Shown in pieces: positions 1 to 8,856 of a DNA stretch of 64,000 nucleotides (within the stretch, counting starts at the first letter, position 1; every line of letters begins with the position of its first letter). The DNA lies in NCBI GenBank assembly GCA_020636095.1, contig JACJYN010000003.1, positions 1,488,001 through 1,552,000 on the forward strand, written 5' to 3'. The notes under the pieces are model-generated. The model was not told the origin of the DNA. It made no database searches and worked only from the letters and a program-made list of their open reading frames with translations. The position numbers were made by a program, and so were the translations under genes. This DNA is from Lewinellaceae bacterium. Its GTDB lineage: Bacteria; Bacteroidota; Bacteroidia; Chitinophagales; Saprospiraceae.

Positions 1-83
1 AGAAGGCGCAGAGCGTGCCGGTGGGTTATAGCAAGTGGAAGGCGCCGACGATTGAGGAGGTGATGGAGGAGGAACAGTCATGA
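1..83 (+). CDS. C-terminal tail of a gene cut by the window edge
   Basis: The frame beginning at base 3 is open to a TGA at 81-83 and reads as a 26-residue tail ending in an acidic stretch (IEEVMEEEQS). The other two forward frames meet stops earlier. Nothing upstream is visible, so the protein cannot be named. The next gene starts about 210 bases downstream on the same strand, and I see no convincing terminator between them. Confidence 0.4.
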   Translation, partial: KAQSVPVGYSKWKAPTIEEVMEEEQS

Positions 84-293
84 GGCATGAGGGGGCCTCA
101 CGATAAAATATCAGCCAGAGCCTGAGATGGGCCTTTTCTTCAAAAATGGCGCGCAGGGATATGGAAAAACCGGGAATGGCTGCACTTTGCAAAATTACCG
201 GCCGGCCTGCTTGGCAACTCCATCCCGCCATCCTACTTTTACAAAGTAAACAGGCCTGTTGTTTTCCAGGGAAAAAATAGCTCAAAACCTCTC

Positions 294-2201
294 ATGCGAT
301 ACCTCATATACATTTTGCTCCTTCTCACTGCCCTGTTGCTGCTCTTCTGTAGCCGCGAGTTGCCCACGGCGGCCAACGGCCCGTACCTCAACCTGGCTGA
401 AGGAGTAAAATATGTGGGTATGAACACCTGTAAATCCTGCCACGCCAATGTGCACGCCACCTTCATCCACACCGGCATGGGCCGTTCCTTCGGCCGGGCG
501 ACACCGGAAAAGACCGACGCTACGTTCGGGGAGCACGCCCTGGTTTACGACACCGTTTCCAACCTGTACTACAAGCCCTTTTTCCGGGACAGCGTTATGT
601 ACGTGCTGGAGTTTCGCCTGGAAGGCAGTGACACCGTGCACCAACGCCTGGAGCGCATCGACTACATCGTCGGCTCCGGGCAGCACACCAATTCTCACAT
701 CGTAGATTTCAACGGCTATATCTACCAGGCGCCTATCACCTACTACACTCAGGAAGGGCGCTGGGATATGGCGCCCGGCTTCCGGGGCGACAACATCCGC
801 TTCGATCGCCTCCTCACCACTGAGTGCATCACCTGCCACAACCACTTCCCGGATTTCGTTGAAGGCTCTCTCAACAAATACAGCCAGATGCCGGCCGGTA
901 TCGAATGCGAGCGCTGCCATGGCCCGGGAGAGGTGCACGCCCGGGAAAAGCTGGCGGGCCATATCGTGGACACCTCAAAGCACATCGACTACACCATCGT
1001 CACCCCCAGCGACCTGCCCCGCGATTTGCAGATGGACCTCTGCCAGCGCTGTCACCTGCAAGGCATCGCCGTACTGAACGAGGGCAAAGATTTCTTCGAC
1101 TTCAAACCGGGTATGCGCCTACAGGACGTATTTAATGTCTTTCTGCCCCGCTACACCAACTCCGACGAGCGATTCATCATGGCCTCCCAGGCCGACCGCC
1201 TGCGGCTCAGCCCGTGCTACAAAGAATCGGAAATGACCTGCATTACCTGCCACAACCCGCACCAAAGTGTGGAAGCTACCGATAAGGAAAAGTACAACGA
1301 TGCCTGTCGCAACTGCCACGGCAAGCAGCAGGGGGAGGGCTGTGCGGCGCCCATGGCTGAGCGCCTGGCTGAGGGTGATAACTGCTCCGGCTGCCACATG
1401 CCCCGCTCCGGCAGCGTCGATATACCCCACGTCAATATCACAGACCACTACATCAGCCGCAACAACATCAAGGGCCAGGAACGAGAGAAGGCGCCAACGG
1501 AGAACCCCGGTTTTTTAGGCTTACAGATTCTGACCAGGGAAAAAGCCACCGCCCTGGAGATGGCAAAGGCCTACATTGCCATGTATGATAAATATCTTCA
1601 ATCTTCGGTCATGCTGGATTCCGCCCGGTACTACCTGGATCAGTCCAACTTGCCATTAGAGGAAAAATTGGCTACTCTCATCCACTACCATTTCGCCCGG
1701 CAGGATTACAACGCCATCGCCGGGCTGGCTGCCGGCCTTTCCCCTTCCAATGTGTCCGATGGCTGGATGGCCTACCGCTGCGGCGAAGCCTTTTACAAAC
1801 TGGGGGGCTATCCCCGCGCCCTGGCCTTCTACCAGCGCGCCACCGAACGGATGCCTTACAATCTGGACTTTCAGGAAAAGCTGGGCGCCGCTTATATTCA
1901 GCTTCAGCAGCTGCCCCAGGCGGTGGAAACCCTGGATTGGGTGCTGAAAGAAAACCCCAAGCGGCCGGTGGCTCTTTCCAACCTGGGGTACGCCTGCGTT
2001 TTGCAGGGGCAGTTTCAGAAGGCGGAAGGCCTATACAGCCAGGCTATTGCCCTGGATCCCGACTACGAGCAGGCCCTGCTGAATAAGGCGGCGGTGCGCC
2101 TGCTGTATGAGGACAGGGAGGAGGCCAGAAAGCTGATTGAGCGGGTACTGAAGATCAACCCTGAGAACCGGCAGGCGCTGGCGATTTTGGCGCGGTTATA
2201 A
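294..2201 (+). CDS. Seven-haem c-type cytochrome lipoprotein with C-terminal TPR repeats
   Basis: The 635-residue product carries seven CXXCH haem-attachment motifs at about residues 46 (CKSCH), 178 (CITCH), 205 (CERCH), 250 (CQRCH), 316 (CITCH), 338 (CRNCH) and 364 (CSGCH). The first 19 residues are a hydrophobic signal ending in LLLFC, which fits a lipoprotein anchored at Cys19. From about residue 470 to the end, helical TPR-like repeats follow (for example RALAFYQRATERMPYNLDF and ALSNLGYACVLQGQFQKAE). Multihaem proteins of this kind move electrons in the periplasm or at the outer membrane; the redox partner is unknown. Fusion of a haem domain to a TPR protein-docking domain is recognised in environmental Bacteroidota and Planctomycetes. 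The ATG at 294 is chosen because it gives the signal sequence directly. No cytochrome maturation genes are nearby. Confidence 0.88.
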   Translation: MRYLIYILLLLTALLLLFCSRELPTAANGPYLNLAEGVKYVGMNTCKSCHANVHATFIHTGMGRSFGRATPEKTDATFGEHALVYDTVSNLYYKPFFRDSVMYVLEFRLEGSDTVHQRLERIDYIVGSGQHTNSHIVDFNGYIYQAPITYYTQEGRWDMAPGFRGDNIRFDRLLTTECITCHNHFPDFVEGSLNKYSQMPAGIECERCHGPGEVHAREKLAGHIVDTSKHIDYTIVTPSDLPRDLQMDLCQRCHLQGIAVLNEGKDFFDFKPGMRLQDVFNVFLPRYTNSDERFIMASQADRLRLSPCYKESEMTCITCHNPHQSVEATDKEKYNDACRNCHGKQQGEGCAAPMAERLAEGDNCSGCHMPRSGSVDIPHVNITDHYISRNNIKGQEREKAPTENPGFLGLQILTREKATALEMAKAYIAMYDKYLQSSVMLDSARYYLDQSNLPLEEKLATLIHYHFARQDYNAIAGLAAGLSPSNVSDGWMAYRCGEAFYKLGGYPRALAFYQRATERMPYNLDFQEKLGAAYIQLQQLPQAVETLDWVLKENPKRPVALSNLGYACVLQGQFQKAEGLYSQAIALDPDYEQALLNKAAVRLLYEDREEARKLIERVLKINPENRQALAILARL

Positions 2202-2246
2202 GGCTGGCCTGCCACCATTTTGAAACAGATAAAAAACAAAAAAAAC

Positions 2247-3260
2247 ATGCAACGCCACGCCTACCGCCTTCATTCGGGCAGCCTATCCCGCCTGAAACTC
2301 ATGGAAGAACAATTGGCCGATCCCGGCCCGGGGGAAGTCACCATAGCGGTCGAGGCCATCGGCCTGAACTTCGCGGACATCTTTGCCATCTGGGGGCTGT
2401 ACAGTGCTACGCCGGCCGGCGATTTTGTGCCGGGGCTGGAATATGCCGGCGTGGTGGCAAGGGTGGGGCAGGGGGTGGCCCACTTTCGGGAGGGAGACAA
2501 GATCATGGGCGTTATCCGCTTTGGCGCTTACGCTACCCATTTGAATATCGACGCCCGTTATGTACTGCCGCTACCCGAGGGCTGGAGCTTCGAAGAAGGC
2601 GCCGCCTACCCGGTGCAAGTGCTCACCGCATACTACGCGTTGAAAGAGCTGGGGGGGATTCGGCGGGGGCAGACGGTGCTCATCCACAGCGCCGCCGGAG
2701 GGGTCGGCATTTGGGCCAACCGCATCGCCAAACAGTACCAGGCCTTTACCATCGGAACGGTGGGCGCCTCTCCGAAACTGGATTTCCTCCGGGAGGAAGG
2801 ATACGATCAGGGCATTGTCCGGAGCCCACATTTTAAAGCAGAACTGGAGCAGGCGCTGGCCGGGCGGGAGCTCCACCTCATCATGGAGTGCATCGGCGGG
2901 AAAATATTAAAGGAAGGCTACGAGCGGCTCGCACCCCAAGGCCGGATGATCGTATACGGTTCCGCCCGCTACGCCTCGGTGGGCAACCGCCCCAACTACC
3001 TGAAGCTGGCCTGGTATTACCTCACCCGTCCCCGAATAGACCCTCAAAAGATGATAGAATCCAATAAAGGCGTGCTGGGGTTCAACCTGATCTGGCTCTA
3101 TCATCGGGTAGAATTGCTGCATCAGCTATTGGGCGAACTCGAGCCGATGAACCTCGGTAAACCCCATGTCGGCCATACTTTTCCTCTGGAACAACTCAAG
3201 GAAGCCATCCTGCTCTTTCAAACCGGAAAGACGGTGGGCAAGGTGGTGGTGAGGGTGTGA
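2247..3260 (+). CDS. Zinc-independent medium-chain oxidoreductase (quinone oxidoreductase / VAT-1-like)
   Basis: The product of about 337 residues has the two-domain layout of the medium-chain dehydrogenase family. A GroES-like N-terminal half (EAIGLNFADIFAIWG, PGLEYAGVV) is followed by a Rossmann domain with the nucleotide-binding loop HSAAGGVGIWA. No structural-zinc cysteines are seen, so it belongs with NADPH:quinone oxidoreductases rather than zinc alcohol dehydrogenases. The sequence style (ESNKGVLGFNL, GKTVGKVVVRV at the end) resembles synaptic vesicle VAT-1 homologues. I start it at the ATG at 2247, preceded by an A-rich stretch typical of Bacteroidota starts; an in-frame TTG at 2220 would add a lysine-rich leader. 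It lies 45 bases after the cytochrome gene and may be co-transcribed. The substrate is not deducible. Confidence 0.85.
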   Translation: MQRHAYRLHSGSLSRLKLMEEQLADPGPGEVTIAVEAIGLNFADIFAIWGLYSATPAGDFVPGLEYAGVVARVGQGVAHFREGDKIMGVIRFGAYATHLNIDARYVLPLPEGWSFEEGAAYPVQVLTAYYALKELGGIRRGQTVLIHSAAGGVGIWANRIAKQYQAFTIGTVGASPKLDFLREEGYDQGIVRSPHFKAELEQALAGRELHLIMECIGGKILKEGYERLAPQGRMIVYGSARYASVGNRPNYLKLAWYYLTRPRIDPQKMIESNKGVLGFNLIWLYHRVELLHQLLGELEPMNLGKPHVGHTFPLEQLKEAILLFQTGKTVGKVVVRV

Positions 3261-3287
3261 GAAGCCAGGAAGGAATAGGGCATTTCC

Positions 3288-3516
3288 CACCGATACACCG
3301 ATGAGGGCACTCCGGAAAGTCCGAGGTTGGCCCCCAGGCGTTGAAAACGAAAAATTTTATTTGGATTCCACCCCCTAGCCCCCGCCAGCGGGGGGAAACG
3401 CACCGCCAAATCAGGGGAAATGTCCCCCGCTGGCGGGGGATTCAGGGGGTGGACAAAATATTCTTCGCCGTCGATACTTTCCGGAGTAGGCCTCACCGAT
3501 ACACCGATACACCGAT
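3288..3516. repeat. Nested inverted-repeat element flanked by CACCGATA direct repeats
   Basis: A palindromic core at 3368-3394 and 3424-3452 has arms that match almost perfectly in inverse orientation (CCACCCCCT, then CCCCCGCCAGCGGGGG); each arm is itself a small hairpin. Further out are a weaker AT-rich inverted pair and a perfect 12-base inverted pair, ACTCCGGAAAGT at 3309-3320 and ACTTTCCGGAGT at 3476-3487. Outside these, CACCGATACACCGAT occurs as a direct repeat at 3288-3302 and, extended by one unit, at 3494-3516, running into the stop codon of the next gene. This looks like a REP-like or MITE-like insertion between convergent genes. It could also serve as a bidirectional terminator. Confidence 0.7.
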
Positions 3517-5150
3517 CAAAGCATCAAATCCGCCCAATACCGGTAATCCAGCAGCGGTTGCGCTTTGGGATCGTGCTCGTTGACAGGCATCAGTTCCATG
3601 AGGGGGAAGGAGAGGATGGCGCGTCCTTTTTTAATGGAAGCGACCAGGCCGAAGCCATCTTCTTCATCGATACCCTCCAGTCCCAACACTTCTATTTCGG
3701 TGCCGGGTTCAATGTGTTGCAAGACGAGGCCTTCGACCACCGCATGGAAAGGATATTCCACCTCATTATGGAAGTAAGCAACCCAGTTGTCAATATCTTC
3801 GGAGGCAGGAGATTTCAGCATGACATCGTAAATACGAGCAGCCTGTTCATCCTCATCGATATTTCCCCAGAAATAGCGATGGAACAGCTTGCGCTGGGCG
3901 ATGAGCGCCTCTTCTTCCGTATCCCGGGGCTGGGCGGGCGCCAGGTCTTCTTCCTCAAACTCATAGCGGGAAAAGGCGCCGTATTCTTCTTCGCAGGTAA
4001 ATTCGATAAACCGTTCCGGCAATTGCTGGAGGGTAAGGCTATCGAGCGCCACTACATAAACGATGTCCTCTCCATTGGTCAGAGCTTCTTCAACGCGCCC
4101 TTGCCATTCTTTAATACTGATATCTGAAAAGCCTTTCCCCAGGTTTTTATCGGCAATGACCTGAACGAAGCTGCCCACGGGGAACCGCGGGTTGTCTACT
4201 TCCAACCATTCTTCTTCCTCTTCATCGTCGAACGAGGAGTCCAGTCCGGGGTCGAAGTCTTCGCTGAACATGAGGCCTTCCGATTCGTCCAGCATATCCT
4301 CGAGGAAGGCGCTGAGCAGTTCATCCTCGTATTGATCTTCATCTTCTTCATCCAGGCCATACTCGGCAATAAGGGCTTCCAGCAAAGGGGACGGCCCTTT
4401 TCGCTCGATGGAGTCGGCAAAAGCTTCCTTCATTTTTTCGAGCAATTCCCGGAGGCTTTGGAAATCTTCCATTCCTTCATCTGGCTCTGTGCTGAAAGCG
4501 TGTCTTCCGAAGCTGGAATTCTTCAGGCTTTTATCTTCCCGGCGTATCCGGTTGAGGTATTCCTGCAGGCCCTCCTTCAGCTTTTGGAACAAGCTCAGGG
4601 CCGCCTCTCCGTCCAGGTTGTCGGCGGGATTCTGGCTTAGAAAAACCCTGAGCAGAGCCGGTAGTTCTTCGGCTTTCGTCAGTTTGTCGGGATGGATGAG
4701 GGCATTGAGCGCGGCATTGTGAGCGGCGTTCTCCTTGTCACCCGGGAAGAAAGAGAATTCATCCAGCCGGTCGATGACCTGCTCGCGCAACTGTTCCTCA
4801 AAACTGCGGCCATTGCTGGCGGCATTGGCTTTGCGGGCCAGCAGTTCCTCAAATTGAGGGTGGAACAAAGGAGCCATGGCCAGTTGCTCGCCCATATACC
4901 GGACCGCTTCGAGGTCTTCGGGCTCGAACCCTTCCAGTTGGCCGAGCATTTCACGGATGGACTGCCGAAGCAGGTTAATGGACTCAATATGCTCGAGCAT
5001 CTGATGGCTGGCCTGAATCTGGGCGATCAGAATGCGCTGACGGGTAGCATTCAGTTGCTGTCGCATGGCGCCTGCCTGTTCCAGCAACTTTTCCACCTCA
5101 TCTTGCAGCGCCTGCTGGGCGGCCTTCGGATCTTTGCGCTTGTCACTCAT
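3516..5150 (-). CDS. Acidic protein with probable CcbP-like calcium-binding C-terminal domain
   Basis: The 544-residue cytoplasmic product has no signal peptide. Residues 1-110 are helical and coiled-coil-like (KAAQQALQDEVEKLLEQAG). The middle is very acidic (DEEDEDQYEDE, DDEEEEEWLEVD). Two beta-rich, SH3-like segments follow: one from about FPVGSFVQVIADK and a final one around EVEYPFHAVVEG, GTEIEVLGLEG, ILSFPLMELMPV and LLDYRYWADLML. The last segment resembles the cyanobacterial calcium-binding protein CcbP (YPF...V.G..., PL..L, DW/YWV pattern); this is recognised from the motif spacing and has not been searched. Calcium or protein binding is inferred. The gene is 15 bases downstream of carB on the same strand and may share its transcript, but no functional link is evident. 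Confidence 0.7.
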   Translation of the reverse strand: MSDKRKDPKAAQQALQDEVEKLLEQAGAMRQQLNATRQRILIAQIQASHQMLEHIESINLLRQSIREMLGQLEGFEPEDLEAVRYMGEQLAMAPLFHPQFEELLARKANAASNGRSFEEQLREQVIDRLDEFSFFPGDKENAAHNAALNALIHPDKLTKAEELPALLRVFLSQNPADNLDGEAALSLFQKLKEGLQEYLNRIRREDKSLKNSSFGRHAFSTEPDEGMEDFQSLRELLEKMKEAFADSIERKGPSPLLEALIAEYGLDEEDEDQYEDELLSAFLEDMLDESEGLMFSEDFDPGLDSSFDDEEEEEWLEVDNPRFPVGSFVQVIADKNLGKGFSDISIKEWQGRVEEALTNGEDIVYVVALDSLTLQQLPERFIEFTCEEEYGAFSRYEFEEEDLAPAQPRDTEEEALIAQRKLFHRYFWGNIDEDEQAARIYDVMLKSPASEDIDNWVAYFHNEVEYPFHAVVEGLVLQHIEPGTEIEVLGLEGIDEEDGFGLVASIKKGRAILSFPLMELMPVNEHDPKAQPLLDYRYWADLML

Positions 5151-5165
5151 ACCTCGAAGTTAACA

Positions 5166-7982
5166 TTATCTGGTAAGATACATATACCGTTGCCGGTCCA
5201 ACTCCCGGAAGAAGGGGTCCGACAGGTCTCTGATATAACGAATCGCCTCTCCGGTCGACTTCATTTCCGGCCCCAGGTTTTTGTCTACATTCGGGAATTT
5301 GTCGAAAGAGAATACCGGCACCTTAATGGCGAAGCCTCCGGGGCGCGCTTTGATGTCAAAGTCCTTGAGTTTATGGGTGCCCATCATCACTTTAGTGGCA
5401 ATATTCAGGTAGGGTACCTGGTAGGCCTTGGCGATGAAGGGCGTCGTCCGGGATGCCCGGGGGTTGGCCTCGATAACGTATACTTTGTTGTCCTTGATGG
5501 CAAACTGAATATTGATCAGCCCTTTGATGTTGAGGGCTTTGGCCAGCTGTTTGGTGTGTTCCACCATCGTGTTGACCGCCTCGACGGAAAGGCTGTAGGT
5601 GGGCAGTACTGCGGCGCTGTCTCCTGAGTGAACGCCCGCCGGTTCGATATGCTCCATAATGCCCATGATATGGACTTCGTCGCCATCGCAGATGGCGTCG
5701 ATCTCGGCCTCTTTGGCGCGTTCGAGGAAGTGGTCGATCAGGACCCGGTTGTCCGGCAGGTGTTTGAATATACTGAGTACGTGGTGTTCCAGTTCTGCGT
5801 CGTTGATAACGATGCGCATGCGTTGCCCGCCCAATACGTAGGAGGGCCGCACCAGTACGGGGTAACCCGTACGGCGGGCGACGGCCAGCGCCTCATCGGC
5901 GTCCTCGGCCACCCCGTATTCAGGGTAGGGGATTTCCAGTTCTTTGAGCAGGTCGGAAAAGGCGCCCCGGTCTTCGGCCAGGTCCATGTTGGGAAAGTCG
6001 GTGCCGATGATCTTAATACCCCGTTCATGCAGTTTTTTGGCCATTTTCAGGGCGGTTTGCCCCCCCAACTGCACAATGACGCCCTCCGGCTTCTCCAGTT
6101 CCAGAATCGCTTCCAGGTGTTCCCAGAAGACCGGCTCGAAGTACAGCTTGTCCGCCATATCGAAATCGGTGGATACCGTTTCCGGGTTGCAGTTGATCAT
6201 GATCGCCTCGTAGCCGGCTTCTTTGATGGCCATCAGGCCGTGGACGCAGCAGTAGTCGAACTCAATGCCCTGCCCAATCCGGTTGGGGCCGGACCCCAGC
6301 ACGATGATCTTCTTTTTATCCGTGGGGATACTTTCGTTTTCCTGGTCGAAAGTGGAATAAAAATAAGGCGTCTGGGCTTCGAACTCAGCGGCGCAGGTAT
6401 CCACCATCTTATAGGTTCGGCGAATGCCCAGTTTCTTGCGATGCCTGGTTACCTCCTGTTCATCGACGCGCATCAGCCATGCGATCTGAGCATCGGCGTA
6501 ACCTACCTCTTTGAGCTCCCGGAAGAAGCCTTCTTCGATGTCTTCCGGGACATTGTAGCGCATCAGTTTCTGCTCCATCTTCACCAGCTTTTTTATCTGG
6601 CGGATAAACCAGGGATCGATGCGGGTCAGCTTGTGGATGGTCTTTTCAGGCACCCCCAGCCGGAGGGCGTCCTTCACGCGAAAGATGCGGTCTTCACTAG
6701 GGTTTTCCAGGCGTTCGAGAATGTCGGCCGTTCTGATCCACTCTTTCATATCGGCGCCCAGGCCCATGCGGTTGTTTTCCAAAGACTGGCAGGCCTTCTG
6801 CAGGGCTTCCAGGAAATTGCGGCCGATGGCCATCACTTCGCCCACCGATTTCATCTGCAGCCCTAATTGGTGGTCGCTGCCCTGAAATTTTTCGAAATCC
6901 CAGCGGGGCATCTTGACGATTACATAGTCCAGCGTAGGTTCAAAGTAGGCGGACGTAGTTCGGGTGATCTGGTTTTTGAGTTCGTCGAGGGAGTAGCCAA
7001 TGGCCAGTTTAGCGGCGATTTTGGCGATGGGGTATCCGGTCGCCTTGCTGGCCAGGGCCGAAGAGCGCGATACACGGGGATTGATCTCGATGACGATGAG
7101 CTTTTCCGTTTCCGGGTCGATGGCGAACTGTATATTGCAGCCGCCGGCGAAGTTGCCCAGCGACCGCATCGCTTGGATGGCCTCGTTGCGCATGCGTTGG
7201 TAGGCCGTATCAGAAAGGGTCATTGACGGCGCTACGGTGATGCTGTCACCGGTGTGGATACCCATAGGGTCCAGGTTCTCAACCGTGCAAATGATCACCA
7301 CATTATCCTTGGCGTCGCGAAGCAACTCGAGTTCAAACTCTTTCCAGCCTAATACCGCTTTTTCAACCAGCACCTCATGAGTGGGAGACATGTTCAGCCC
7401 CCGGCGCAACGCTGCATCGAACTGGTCTTCGCGGTGGACAAAACCGCCGCCGCTGCCGCCCAGGGTATAAGAAGGCCGGATGACGAGCGGGTAGCCGATC
7501 TCCTGCGCCGCCTCCTTGCCCTCCAGGAAGGAGTTGGCAATGCGGGAAGGCGCCACACTCAAACCAATACTGATCATGTGCTGGCGGAACGCTTCGCGGT
7601 TTTCCGTCAGTTCTATAGCGTCGAGGTCTACCCCGATGAGGCGTATGTTGTATTTCTCCCAAACCCCCTGTTTGCCCGCTTCGATGGCCAGGTTGAGCGC
7701 CGTCTGCCCACCCATAGTGGGCAATACGGCATCGATCTTTTGCTCTTCCAACACCTGGACGATGCTCTCCACCGTAAGGGGCAGCAGATATACCTTGTCT
7801 GCTGTGACCGGATCGGTCATGATCGTTGCCGGGTTATCGTTGATAAGGGTGACTCTGATACCTTCTTCCCGCAAGGAGCGGGAAGCCTGAGAGCCAGAAT
7901 AGTCAAATTCACAGGCTTGTCCAATAATAATAGGCCCACTGCCAATGATAAGGACGGATTGGATAGACAGATCTTTCGGCAT
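5166..7982 (-). CDS. carB: Carbamoyl-phosphate synthase large subunit lacking the allosteric domain
   Basis: CarB makes carbamoyl phosphate from bicarbonate, ATP and ammonia supplied by CarA, for pyrimidine and arginine synthesis. The 938-residue product shows both ATP-grasp halves: the first begins at GSGPIIIGQACEFDYSGSQA, the second near residue 555 at GSGPNRIGQGIEFDYCCVHG. Characteristic EINPRVSRSSALASKATGYP and EANPRASRTTPFIAKA segments mark the two active sites. The protein stops at RDLSDPFFRELDRQRYMYLTR, just where the MGS-like allosteric domain begins in the roughly 1070-residue enzymes, so UMP/ornithine regulation through that domain is absent. Short CarB proteins of this length are known in Bacteroidota, so this is not a local truncation. 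carA is not in the window. Confidence 0.97.
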   Translation of the reverse strand: MPKDLSIQSVLIIGSGPIIIGQACEFDYSGSQASRSLREEGIRVTLINDNPATIMTDPVTADKVYLLPLTVESIVQVLEEQKIDAVLPTMGGQTALNLAIEAGKQGVWEKYNIRLIGVDLDAIELTENREAFRQHMISIGLSVAPSRIANSFLEGKEAAQEIGYPLVIRPSYTLGGSGGGFVHREDQFDAALRRGLNMSPTHEVLVEKAVLGWKEFELELLRDAKDNVVIICTVENLDPMGIHTGDSITVAPSMTLSDTAYQRMRNEAIQAMRSLGNFAGGCNIQFAIDPETEKLIVIEINPRVSRSSALASKATGYPIAKIAAKLAIGYSLDELKNQITRTTSAYFEPTLDYVIVKMPRWDFEKFQGSDHQLGLQMKSVGEVMAIGRNFLEALQKACQSLENNRMGLGADMKEWIRTADILERLENPSEDRIFRVKDALRLGVPEKTIHKLTRIDPWFIRQIKKLVKMEQKLMRYNVPEDIEEGFFRELKEVGYADAQIAWLMRVDEQEVTRHRKKLGIRRTYKMVDTCAAEFEAQTPYFYSTFDQENESIPTDKKKIIVLGSGPNRIGQGIEFDYCCVHGLMAIKEAGYEAIMINCNPETVSTDFDMADKLYFEPVFWEHLEAILELEKPEGVIVQLGGQTALKMAKKLHERGIKIIGTDFPNMDLAEDRGAFSDLLKELEIPYPEYGVAEDADEALAVARRTGYPVLVRPSYVLGGQRMRIVINDAELEHHVLSIFKHLPDNRVLIDHFLERAKEAEIDAICDGDEVHIMGIMEHIEPAGVHSGDSAAVLPTYSLSVEAVNTMVEHTKQLAKALNIKGLINIQFAIKDNKVYVIEANPRASRTTPFIAKAYQVPYLNIATKVMMGTHKLKDFDIKARPGGFAIKVPVFSFDKFPNVDKNLGPEMKSTGEAIRYIRDLSDPFFRELDRQRYMYLTR

Positions 7983-8077
7983 TCGATTTTCTCATTTGCA
8001 CACTGCGGCCCGGCAGAGGGAAGGGCTGTAGGGTTGGTTTAATGGCCAAAACCGCGTGCCATTTTTTAAATTGCCTG

Positions 8078-8085
8078 CAAAGATA
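8078..8085 (-). promoter_or_regulatory. Candidate -7 element upstream of carB
   Basis: Read on the minus strand this is TATCTTTG, a perfect match to the Bacteroidota -7 consensus TAnnTTTG, about 96 bases before the carB start. No clear TTG/TTTG -33 box is found at the usual distance, so support rests on the -7 box alone. Confidence 0.35.
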
Positions 8086-8130
8086 CAACAGCAGCCCTAG
8101 CTTTAATAATGTTGCTGGTTGTTTGTTACT

Positions 8131-8829
8131 TTATTCCACAATTTCCACTTCTATCGTCCGGGTGTAAAATTCAATATCGGCCAGAATGGAGAGCGAGTCG
8201 CCCTTTTCCACCGTCCGTTTTTTCTTGACAAGGTAGAGGGTGTTTTTTCCCGGGCTGAGCGTTTCCACCTTGGCGGCCGGTATGCGGTAGGCTTCTCCCG
8301 CACTCGGCCCGGTGAGTAGGATGGTGGAGGCTTTTTGATTTTCATCACTGAACAGGAGCACCATACTTTCACCCCGGCTGAGCTGGCCTCCGCGGGCGTA
8401 CAAGCCCATGCCCGTGCTTCGGCTGGCTTGTCCACCCTGCACGGCGAAGCTGTCAATAGGAGTCATGGCTACCGGAATGCCCCGGCTTTGCCCGAAGTCA
8501 TCCTTAAAGCTGAATTGGAATGTATCGGCGTAGCTTCCAAGCTGTTCATAAATATACCGGATGGTTCCTCCCGGAAGGTTGCGCGCTTCCATGCTCTGCC
8601 CCTGGAAGGTAGCCCCTCCGGCAAAGGATTTGGGGACGGCTGTCTTAATGGTGTCACCTTCATAAAAAGAGGCGTGGGCCTTCAGTTCCTGCTCAGCCTG
8701 GAGATACCGGACAAAAAATTCTGCAAAAAGATGGTTGGGCTTCTCTTGTGGCTGAGTGCTTCGGCAACCGAAGAAAAACATACTTCCCAAAATAAGGAAG
8801 GGGATGAGGATAGAGTATCTCTGCTTCAT
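8131..8829 (-). CDS. Hypothetical lipoprotein
   Basis: I do not recognise this 232-residue product. The ATG at 8829 gives MKQRYSILIPFLILGSMFFFGC, a clean lipoprotein signal with FFGC as the lipobox; an upstream in-frame ATG at 8916 would place 29 residues before it and is less likely. The remainder is a soluble, probably beta-rich domain containing phrases such as GGTIRYIYEQLGSYADTFQFSFKDDFG and IPAAKVETLSPGKNTLYLVKKKRTVEKGD. A cell-envelope role is inferred from the signal alone. It is downstream of nothing on its strand in the immediate vicinity, and carB starts about 150 bases beyond its end. Confidence 0.7.
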   Translation of the reverse strand: MKQRYSILIPFLILGSMFFFGCRSTQPQEKPNHLFAEFFVRYLQAEQELKAHASFYEGDTIKTAVPKSFAGGATFQGQSMEARNLPGGTIRYIYEQLGSYADTFQFSFKDDFGQSRGIPVAMTPIDSFAVQGGQASRSTGMGLYARGGQLSRGESMVLLFSDENQKASTILLTGPSAGEAYRIPAAKVETLSPGKNTLYLVKKKRTVEKGDSLSILADIEFYTRTIEVEIVE

Positions 8830-8848
8830 GGCTTTTTTTTTCAGCAGG

Positions 8849-8856
8849 CAAATATA
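8849..8856 (-). promoter_or_regulatory. Candidate -7 element for the hypothetical lipoprotein
   Basis: On the minus strand the bases read TATATTTG, matching TAnnTTTG, only 20 bases before the proposed ATG at 8829. This supports the 8829 start rather than 8916, since a transcript begun here would not include the upstream ATG. No -33 box is obvious. Confidence 0.35.

Noticed and set aside
5628..6866. 412-codon plus-strand frame inside carB
   Set aside because: It lies wholly within an unmistakable carB in antisense; composition is that of a shadow frame.
5166..7982. carB as a truncated pseudogene
   Set aside because: The missing MGS-like domain is a known feature of Bacteroidota CarB, and both ATP-grasp halves are intact.
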